From positions 1-5,024 of the forward strand of contig JAAZMQ010000231.1 of the NCBI GenBank assembly GCA_012798745.1: a DNA stretch of 5,024 bases, in the 5' to 3' direction. Positions within the stretch are counted from its first letter, which is position 1; every line of letters begins with the position of its first letter. Under the pieces are notes generated by a model. That model did not search any database. It worked only from the letters and a program-made list of their open reading frames with translations, and was not told the origin of the DNA. The stretch is from Bacteroidales bacterium (GTDB lineage: Bacteria > Bacteroidota > Bacteroidia > Bacteroidales > Dysgonomonadaceae). Positions 1 through 5,024 of this stretch are shown piece after piece. The translations under genes were made by a program, and so were the position numbers.

Positions 1-104
1 AAAATCACATGCTTGGCTTTAGTCCCGGCATACAGACTGAAATGAGCAAAAAAGACAAAACATACCATAACCTCTAAAATTCTTTTCGTTCTCATCATTC
101 TCAT
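1..104 (-). CDS. 5' end of an exported hydrolase, probably alkaline phosphatase/phosphodiesterase superfamily (partial)
   Basis: An ATG at 102-104 opens a frame that stays open for 34 codons to the left edge. The translation begins MRMMRTKRILEVMVC, continues with the hydrophobic stretch FVFFAHFSLYA, and reaches GTKAKHVI before it is cut. The basic start, hydrophobic core and small residues before GTKAKHVI make a clear Sec signal peptide, with cleavage likely near LYA-G. A mature protein opening K-A-K-H-V-I resembles the first beta strand of the alkaline phosphatase superfamily, where 'KHVILIG.DG' leads to the metal-binding Asp. S1 sulfatases more often show PNI followed by DD, as both neighbours do, so a phosphatase or phosphodiesterase relative is the better guess, but too little is visible to decide. 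Met codons at 96-98 and 93-95 are alternative starts. The frame is closed upstream by a TAA at 171-173 with no other ATG between. The gene starts 90 bases after the sulfatase stop with no promoter or terminator visible, so cotranscription is likely. Confidence 0.72.
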   Translation of the reverse strand, partial: MRMMRTKRILEVMVCFVFFAHFSLYAGTKAKHVI

Positions 105-194
105 TTTTATAGTGTTGTTTATAATGAAACATTGAAACAAACTGAACCCCAACTGTTTTTTGTATATCTTTTAGGGCTTGTTATAATAGCATTG

Positions 195-1736
195 CTAGAC
201 CTCATCCGGCCACGGACAAGATTTCCCCGTAGATTTGAAAGTAGGACGTTGGGCTTTCACTTTCCTTAAATACCTCCCCAAATCTTTTGATAATTTTTTT
301 ACGATTGCCGGATGTTGGGCAGCCAAATTTTGCTTTTCTCCCATATCGTTGCGAATGTTAAACAACTCTTTTTCTCCCGTTTGATAATAGTATATCAGTT
401 TCCAATCGCCACTACGTATCGTACAGGTAGGTCCAATACCGGGTCCTTCATTCCCCCACAAATTCGGATAATTCCAATACAAGTTTCGCCCTTTGCTTGG
501 GTCGCCCCCTCCTTTCAAAAGAGGCACAAAACTTTTTCCGTCTATGGGCTGAACCGTTCTAGAATTTCTTATCTCGGCCATTTCCAATATCGTAGGAAAG
601 AAATCCTCGATAATAAGATAACTTCCGCATGTTGTTCCGGGTTTTACCGTCCCCGGCCATTTAACGATCATTGGCACACGTATACCCCCTTCGTAGGCCG
701 ATCCTTTTCCGCTGTTGAGCCGAGCATTCTGTGTGTGTAAAGGTGGATCGCGCCATGCCGTATCGGTAGAAAAACCGCCATTGTCTGACATGAAAATAAT
801 AATGGTGTTCTTATCTTCCTCATTCTTTTCCAGCCAATCCAGGACATCTCCCAAGCTTTTATCCATTCCTTCAAGCAACGCTGCGTAGGCTGCTTCTTTT
901 TCTGAAAGACCGGCTTCGAGGTATTTGGAATAAAAACGCTTGTCACGATCAATAGGAATATGAACCGCATAGTGCGATAGGTATAAATAAAACGGCTGAC
1001 CCAAATTTTTAGCCTTATCCAAGGCTTTCAGGGCTTCAAGCGTTAATGCTTCGGTCAGGAAAATATCTTTTCCCCAATACTCTTTTAATCCGGGAACAGC
1101 TTGGAACGACGATGGTTTCCCGTCGGTACGATTTCCAAAATTGTTTGTTCCCAAATAACTTGCGACGCCTCCTCCTGCATGACCCGCAATATTGACTTCA
1201 AAACCGAAATGATGGGGATTCTCTCCCGGCGTGTCAACAGCCCCCCAGTGCGCTTTACCACAATGGATGGTATGATAACCGGCATCCTTCAACAGTTGGG
1301 GTAGCGAGGTGATGCAATACGTGTAAGGAATGTTGCCGACCTGACATATCCCGTTTACATTCCACGCGGGAAAATCGAGCACAGGGCTCTTACGGTCGGT
1401 AGACGTATTTTTTTCCAATGTCCAATTGGTAACCCGATGACGCGCCGCATTCATCCCACTCATCAGACTTGCACGAGAAGGTGAGCTCACACTGCATGCG
1501 TATGCTTGAGTGAACATCATCCCATCAGAAGCCAGTCGCTCCATATTGGGAGTATGGTAACGTCGGTTAAGGGGCGTTTTTTCAACCCAAAAAGGCAGCG
1601 AAGTATCCTGCCACCCCATATCGTCAACCATGAAAAGAATGATATTGGGACGCTGATCGGCATAAACACCCTGTTGCGCCGATACATCAATTAGTGGCGC
1701 AACAGCCAATGCCATTAAAGATCTTTTGTTTATCAT
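195..1736 (-). CDS. Exported S1-type sulfatase, serine-type (513 aa)
   Basis: Predicted periplasmic sulfatase that hydrolyses sulfate esters, probably on a glycan sugar. MINKRSLMALAVAPLIDVSAQQ is a signal peptide with no lipobox Cys. The core starts at PNIILFMVDDMG (metal-binding D38, D39). The activation motif S84-S85-P86-S87-R88 follows the C/S-x-P-x-R pattern with serine (AGC) as the formylglycine precursor; C81 lies outside it. Other expected active-site residues are K161 and H163 (GKAHWG), H259 (YAVHIP), D318-N319 (MSDNGG) and K344 (GKGSAYEGG). Length is normal and I see no frameshift. The frame can extend to a TTG at 1779-1781, adding 15 residues, but these would precede the signal peptide, so the ATG at 1734-1736 was chosen. 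The stop is TAG at 195-197. The motifs 'AARHRVTNWTL' and 'CPWPDE' suggest a Bacteroidota subfamily I tentatively connect with S1_16 (galactose/GalNAc 4-O-sulfatases); that is from memory and weak. Anaerobic maturation by an anSME is expected. Confidence 0.95.
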   Translation of the reverse strand: MINKRSLMALAVAPLIDVSAQQGVYADQRPNIILFMVDDMGWQDTSLPFWVEKTPLNRRYHTPNMERLASDGMMFTQAYACSVSSPSRASLMSGMNAARHRVTNWTLEKNTSTDRKSPVLDFPAWNVNGICQVGNIPYTYCITSLPQLLKDAGYHTIHCGKAHWGAVDTPGENPHHFGFEVNIAGHAGGGVASYLGTNNFGNRTDGKPSSFQAVPGLKEYWGKDIFLTEALTLEALKALDKAKNLGQPFYLYLSHYAVHIPIDRDKRFYSKYLEAGLSEKEAAYAALLEGMDKSLGDVLDWLEKNEEDKNTIIIFMSDNGGFSTDTAWRDPPLHTQNARLNSGKGSAYEGGIRVPMIVKWPGTVKPGTTCGSYLIIEDFFPTILEMAEIRNSRTVQPIDGKSFVPLLKGGGDPSKGRNLYWNYPNLWGNEGPGIGPTCTIRSGDWKLIYYYQTGEKELFNIRNDMGEKQNLAAQHPAIVKKLSKDLGRYLRKVKAQRPTFKSTGKSCPWPDEV

Positions 1737-1796
1737 AGGGTGAGATTTCAACCATTGCCACCTATCTTCATTTGTCAGCAATAGTTTTTAATCATT

Positions 1797-1827
1797 CAAA
1801 TATTTTCTATATAATATCTTCTACAAA
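1797..1827 (-). promoter_or_regulatory. Candidate Bacteroidota promoter for the second sulfatase
   Basis: On the minus strand, TTTG (1824-1827) is followed after exactly 19 bases by AATATTTG (1797-1804). The Bacteroides sigma-ABfr pattern is TTTG at -33 and TAnnTTTG at -7, so only the first base of the -7 box departs. Transcription would begin near 1788-1791, leaving a leader of about 50 bases before the ATG at 1736 but only about 10 before the upstream TTG at 1781, which also favours the ATG. The gap is AT-rich, so a chance match is possible. If real, it would let this sulfatase and the gene after it be expressed independently of the upstream genes. Confidence 0.4.
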
Positions 1828-1899
1828 GATTTGTCGGGAATCAACAATAAAAAGGATTGTTTCATATTATTCAAATCTATTTTTAGAATAAACGTTTTT

Positions 1900-3429
1900 T
1901 CACAATTCCATACCGATTCCTTTTGCTTTCTCTTCACGGAGAATCTCTTTCATAAAACGTACAACCAACGGATTGCCGGCGGCAACATTGTCGTATTCGC
2001 CTCGGTCGTGCATCATGTCATAAAGCTGATCGCGCGGATCGTTTCCCAACTCGGTGTTGGTTAAGGGATTGTAAGACCCACCGTTATTGGGCTCTATGTA
2101 TTTCCAATGTCGGGTGAGCACGGTCAACGTGCTTGCTGCGCCAACAACGTAATCCCGACCCTTTTCGTCATGTCCCAACCAGGCATCGAGCTGATCCCGG
2201 CTGTCCGCAACTTCCCTCACGGAAATATCCGCACCAACCAATCGTGCTAATGTCGCCAGCATATCGATCTGTGAAACAAGAGCCGCCGATTCCTTCGCTC
2301 TTGTCTTCCCCTGCCAGTTCACGATAAACGGCACACGCGTTCCGGCCTCGAATGCACTGTATTTCCCTCCGCGAAACGGACCCCAAGGCTTGTGATTCTT
2401 CAACTTTTCTACCGCCTGATCGGCATAACCGTCGTCAACAACCGGACCGTTGTCGCTCGTGACGATGATCAGCGTATTGTCGCGAATCCCGGCTCTTTCC
2501 AAGGCTTTGACGATTTCACCCACCGACCAATCGAACTGGACAATGGCATCGCCCCGAAGTCCCATGTCGGTCTGCCCCCAAAAACGGGGATGGGGATAAC
2601 GTGGCACATGAACATCGTTGGTACCGAAATATAGGAAAAAAGGCCGCCCTTTGTTCTCTTCGATAAACTTCACGGCATGCTGCGTGATGCTGTCGGCTAT
2701 GTTTTCATCTTCCCACAAGGCCGATTTGCCGCCTTTCATGTAACCGATGCGCGAAATGCCGTTCACGATGCTCATGTCGTGGCCGTGACTGGGTTTCAGT
2801 TTCGTCAGCAATTCCGGATTGTCCTTACCGGTGGGTTCGCCGGGAAAGTTTTCCGTATAACTGACACGGATAGGATCACGGGGATCAAGATTGACCACCC
2901 GCTGATTTTCCACAAAAACGCACGGTACGCGGTCGGCTGTGGCTGCCATGATATAGGAATAATCGAAACCGATCTCACGCGGTCCGGGTGTTATCAGACC
3001 GTTCCAGTTTTGCTTTCCCGTTTCCTTGCCCAATCCCAGGTGCCATTTGCCTACCGCTCCCGTCGTGTAGCCCGCTTCCTGTAGCATCTTGGGAAGGGTC
3101 TGACGCTCCGGTCTGATGATCAGTGCCGCATCGCCGGCAGCTATACCTGTGCCTTTCCTCCGCCAGGGATATTCTCCTGTAAACAGCCCGTAACGCGACG
3201 GTGTGCTGGTGGCGGCAGCCGAATGGGCATTCACGAAACGGATACCGTCTTGCGCCAAAGCGTCCACATGAGGCGTATGCACTCGCGTTGCCCCGTAACA
3301 CGACAAATCGCCGAAACCCAAATCGTCCGCATAAATAAGTACGATGTTCGGTAGGGTGGACTCTTGGGCAAATCCCGTCATCACAGCCATACCCGCCGAA
3401 AAAATGCTAAAGGTTTTTCTTATTTTCAT
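1900..3429 (-). CDS. Exported S1-type sulfatase (arylsulfatase A-like), serine-type (509 aa)
   Basis: Predicted periplasmic sulfatase cleaving sulfate esters from a glycan. Residues 1-22 (KIRK, hydrophobic core, then GFA-Q) form a Sec signal peptide without a lipobox. PNIVLIYADDLGFGD holds metal-binding D35-D36. The activation motif S75-T76-P77-S78-R79 has serine (AGC) where formylglycine is formed. Further expected active-site residues are K128 and H130 (GKWHLG), H274 (NDVHVP), D326-N327 (TSDNGP) and K356 (RGGKYSAFEAGTR). A segment at about 213-246 (GHDMSIVNG, then GGKSALWEDENIAD) is characteristic of a set of Bacteroidota sulfatases that I tentatively place near S1_15, a subfamily containing galactose/GalNAc 6-O-sulfatases; this is unverified. 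The start is ATG at 3427-3429 with signal peptide directly at Met1; the stop is TGA at 1900-1902. Hand counts on a few 60-base rows suggest somewhat higher GC (about 55%) than in the flanking genes (about 47-50%). The next sulfatase follows after 163 bases on the same strand. Confidence 0.96.
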   Translation of the reverse strand: MKIRKTFSIFSAGMAVMTGFAQESTLPNIVLIYADDLGFGDLSCYGATRVHTPHVDALAQDGIRFVNAHSAAATSTPSRYGLFTGEYPWRRKGTGIAAGDAALIIRPERQTLPKMLQEAGYTTGAVGKWHLGLGKETGKQNWNGLITPGPREIGFDYSYIMAATADRVPCVFVENQRVVNLDPRDPIRVSYTENFPGEPTGKDNPELLTKLKPSHGHDMSIVNGISRIGYMKGGKSALWEDENIADSITQHAVKFIEENKGRPFFLYFGTNDVHVPRYPHPRFWGQTDMGLRGDAIVQFDWSVGEIVKALERAGIRDNTLIIVTSDNGPVVDDGYADQAVEKLKNHKPWGPFRGGKYSAFEAGTRVPFIVNWQGKTRAKESAALVSQIDMLATLARLVGADISVREVADSRDQLDAWLGHDEKGRDYVVGAASTLTVLTRHWKYIEPNNGGSYNPLTNTELGNDPRDQLYDMMHDRGEYDNVAAGNPLVVRFMKEILREEKAKGIGMEL

Positions 3430-3522
3430 TGTATATAGCTTAGAATTAAAATAAAATCTCGTATTATTTATCTATTTTTTCAAAATATGAAATGAATTCA
3501 ATTAGATTACACCGGAAAACAA

Positions 3523-3556
3523 CAAATTTACAGGATAATTTTCAATATTCCACAAA
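3523..3556 (-). promoter_or_regulatory. Candidate Bacteroidota promoter for the first sulfatase
   Basis: Reading the minus strand, TTTG (3553-3556) is followed after 22 bases by TAAATTTG (3523-3530), an exact match to the Bacteroides -7 consensus TAnnTTTG. The spacer is slightly longer than the typical 19-21. The predicted start of transcription is near 3514-3518, giving a leader of about 85-90 bases before the sulfatase ATG at 3429. It lies downstream of the hairpin at 3691-3720, which fits an arrangement of gene end, terminator, new promoter. Composition makes chance matches fairly likely. Confidence 0.4.
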
Positions 3557-3690
3557 CGAATAAAAATAATTTTTTGACTTACTATTACCGAAAATAGGGC
3601 AAAAGGGAAAAAAAGCTGTATCAAAATAAAAAATAAGCCCCTGAGAATTGAATAGTTGAAATTGTTCTCCGATAGGAATACGACCACAAA

Positions 3691-3720
3691 GAGGGTGAAA
3701 TCACATTGTGATACACCCTC
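3691..3720 (-). terminator. Strong imperfect hairpin, possible terminator of the GH2 gene
   Basis: The plus-strand order is gagggtg, aa, atcac, att, gtgat, a, caccctc. The outer arms GAGGGTG/CACCCTC pair over 7 bp and the inner arms ATCAC/GTGAT over 5 bp, separated by a small 1x2 internal loop and closed by a 3-base loop. It begins 78 bases after the GH2 stop codon, and the GC-rich outer stem stands out in a very AT-rich gap. On the minus strand the stem is followed by TTTGTGG, a weak U-tract, so a classic intrinsic terminator is not certain. It may equally be an mRNA 3'-end stabiliser, a processing site between operon genes, or a protein-binding inverted repeat. Confidence 0.45.
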
Positions 3721-3798
3721 AAAAATTTTGATTCTTACGAAAAAATTCAAAGTTAAGAATACAAAAATATGTGACGCTTTCTTATGTAGTTCAAAAAC

Positions 3799-5024
3799 TT
3801 AGTTGACTTCAAGCTCCACCATCGATTCTGAAAGATGATCAGACTGCAACCTCACCTCCACCTTCCCTTTGGTTCTTCCGGAACGAACAATAACAAGGCA
3901 CTTGCCGTTGAAAGCATCGATTTCATCGGATTGAAAAGAATGATGACTTGTTTGGCATCCATTATCGACTCCTGCTATGGAGGCATCGCCCTGTATGGCT
4001 ATTTTTATCCGATTACCTACATAGGGAACCACATTCCCATCTTTATCGGTTACGTCAACGGTAATAAAAGATAAATCCTCTCCTCCTGCATGAATAATCT
4101 GCCTATCGGCATAAGCATTCAACTTGGCAGGTTCACCGGTTGTTACGATTTCTTTAACAGCTACTAATGTTCCGTTTTTACGCGATTCGGCACGCAATGT
4201 TCCGGGCTCGAACAATACACGCCACATCACATGCAAATCATCGCCTTGTTTGCTTTTTCTGCCAAGCGATTTGCCGTTCAAGAACAATTCTACCTCATCG
4301 GCACAATTGTAATAAGCCCAAACATCCACCGTATCTCCTTCTTTCCAATTCCAATGAGGGAAAATATGCAAAACCGTATCGTTGGTCCACTCACTCTTAT
4401 ACATATAATAGATATCTTTCGGGAAGCCGGCCAAATCTACTATGCCGAAGTAAGAACTGCGCGACGGCCACCGGTATGGCGTCGGTTCACCCAGATAATC
4501 GAAACCCGTCCAAATGAACATTCCCGAAAGGAAATCGTACTTCTTGATCAACTTCCAACTCTCGGCATGGGTTGACCCCCACGGCGTTCTGCAATTATCG
4601 TAAGCCGAACAAGTATTGTCAGGATTGCCTTCGTGAAAAGGAATATCCCATCGCGTGGGCCATACCCTCACACTATCGGAAGGCATATCGTAATGCCCCC
4701 GCGTTGCCAAAGCCGAAACGGTTTCGGTTGCGACGAACTTCTCTCCGGGAAAGGTTTCCGGAAAATTCGGCCAATCCTGATGATGGTAATTGAATCCGAT
4801 GAGATCGAGAGCTCCGGATTTGATGATATAATTGTGTGGATAAGGATGATTGTTAGCTGTGGTAATGGGTCGGGTAGTATCAAGCTCATGAACGATAGAA
4901 ACCAATTCACGGGTAATGGACACACCGGTTGTATCCCATTGTTCGGGAATCTCGTTGCCGACACTCCAGATTATTACGCTCGGATGATTGCGGTCGCGCA
5001 AAATCTGATCCTGTAAGTCACGAC
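3799..5024 (-). CDS. Glycoside hydrolase family 2, beta-galactosidase-like, C-terminal part (5' end outside window)
   Basis: Likely exo-acting retaining beta-glycosidase; family 2 includes beta-galactosidases, beta-glucuronidases and beta-mannosidases, and the substrate is not settled here. The window holds 407 residues, the second half of the protein. The frame remains open to the right edge and reads RDLQDQILRDRNHPSV, so the TTG at 4999-5001 is an internal Leu codon, not a start. Numbering from the first whole codon (5020-5022), the acid/base is E24 (WSVGNE) and the nucleophile E100 (VATETVSA), both in the TIM barrel. The barrel continues through FIWTGFDYLGEPTPY (about 169-183). A DUF4982-like beta domain follows at about 215-290 (VELFLNGKSLGRK, then LHVMWRVLFEPGTL), and a GH2 C-terminal Ig-like domain at about 298-407 (GVDNGCQTS, FNGKCLVIV). 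The stop is TAA at 3799-3801. The signal peptide and N-terminal sugar-binding and Ig-like domains should lie beyond the window. Domain order matches exported Bacteroidota GH2 enzymes from polysaccharide loci. Confidence 0.93.
   Translation of the reverse strand, partial: RDLQDQILRDRNHPSVIIWSVGNEIPEQWDTTGVSITRELVSIVHELDTTRPITTANNHPYPHNYIIKSGALDLIGFNYHHQDWPNFPETFPGEKFVATETVSALATRGHYDMPSDSVRVWPTRWDIPFHEGNPDNTCSAYDNCRTPWGSTHAESWKLIKKYDFLSGMFIWTGFDYLGEPTPYRWPSRSSYFGIVDLAGFPKDIYYMYKSEWTNDTVLHIFPHWNWKEGDTVDVWAYYNCADEVELFLNGKSLGRKSKQGDDLHVMWRVLFEPGTLRAESRKNGTLVAVKEIVTTGEPAKLNAYADRQIIHAGGEDLSFITVDVTDKDGNVVPYVGNRIKIAIQGDASIAGVDNGCQTSHHSFQSDEIDAFNGKCLVIVRSGRTKGKVEVRLQSDHLSESMVELEVN

Larger units (their letters stand above)
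3430..3798. other. AT-rich intergenic region between the GH2 and sulfatase genes
   Basis: This 369-base gap contains no gene I can support. It is strongly AT-rich, with many A and T runs. It holds a long imperfect hairpin at 3691-3720, a promoter candidate at 3523-3556, and a probable sulfatase leader from about 3516 to 3430 without a recognisable Shine-Dalgarno. The size and content suggest a transcriptional boundary or a step in expression between the GH2 gene and the sulfatases. I see no tRNA, insertion sequence end or known riboswitch pattern here. Confidence 0.7.

Noticed and set aside
105..194. Possible terminator or promoter between the downstream sulfatase and the left-edge gene
   Set aside because: No stem-loop followed by a U-tract and no TTTG/TAnnTTTG pair at suitable spacing was found, so the 90-base gap looks like an intra-operon spacer.
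1737..1781. N-terminal extension of the downstream sulfatase to a TTG at 1779-1781
   Set aside because: The 15 added residues are polar and charged and would come before a complete signal peptide starting at the ATG at 1736. The nearby promoter candidate also leaves almost no leader for the TTG.
1823..1834. Short inverted repeat ACAAA-GA-TTTGT
   Set aside because: Five-base arms with a two-base centre in AT-rich DNA are expected by chance, and the loop is too small for an RNA hairpin. The left arm supplies the TTTG of the promoter candidate.
2677..3084. 135-codon plus-strand frame, and similar plus-strand frames at 312-740 and 4633-5016
   Set aside because: They lie opposite well-supported genes with intact catalytic motifs, and their translations show low-complexity or motif-free sequence typical of antisense shadows.
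3493..3500. Palindrome TGAATTCA in the leader before the upstream sulfatase
   Set aside because: An isolated 8-base palindrome with no second copy or extended symmetry is not enough to call an operator.
3502..3750. 82-codon minus-strand frame in the intergenic gap, rich in Phe and Ile
   Set aside because: Its composition is what AT-rich noncoding DNA gives when translated. It spans the hairpin and overlaps the promoter candidate, has no recognisable motif, and its hydrophobic stretch is explained by T runs.
4999..5001. TTG as the start of the GH2 gene
   Set aside because: The frame is open to the window edge and the upstream residues RDLQDQI fit the GH2 barrel just before RDRNHPSV; starting here would remove most of the protein. 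The TTG is an internal Leu codon.

Overview
The window reads as a fragment of a polysaccharide utilisation locus from a member of the Bacteroidota, most likely Bacteroidales. The basis is the gene content (exported GH2 glycosidase plus serine-type S1 sulfatases), the absence of clear Shine-Dalgarno sequences, AT-rich gaps between coding regions of roughly 45-55% GC, and two matches to the Bacteroides-type promoter pattern (TTTG, about 19-22 bases, TAnnTTTG). The genus cannot be named from the sequence alone.

All genes lie on the minus strand, so transcription runs from right to left. In that order: (1) the C-terminal part of a family 2 glycoside hydrolase (3799-5024, cut by the right edge), which carries both catalytic glutamates, a DUF4982-like domain and a GH2 C-terminal domain; (2) a 369-base AT-rich gap holding a strong hairpin and a promoter candidate; (3) a 509-residue exported S1-type sulfatase (1900-3429); (4) a 163-base gap with a second promoter candidate; (5) a second, only distantly related exported S1-type sulfatase of 513 residues (195-1736); (6) a 90-base gap; (7) the first 34 codons of another exported protein (1-104, cut by the left edge), probably an alkaline phosphatase/phosphodiesterase-superfamily enzyme or a further sulfatase-like protein.

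The inferred joint role is periplasmic breakdown of a sulfated glycan: the sulfatases remove O-sulfate groups that block exo-acting enzymes, and the GH2 enzyme removes terminal sugars. Both sulfatases have serine at the formylglycine position, so they should depend on a radical-SAM anaerobic sulfatase-maturating enzyme (anSME) encoded outside the window. The exact glycan (mucin, glycosaminoglycan or algal galactan) cannot be decided here. There are no RNA genes, mobile elements, CRISPR arrays or plus-strand genes that I can support, and I see no clearly new biological system. The items most worth a second look are the edge-truncated gene, the intergenic hairpin and the two promoter candidates.
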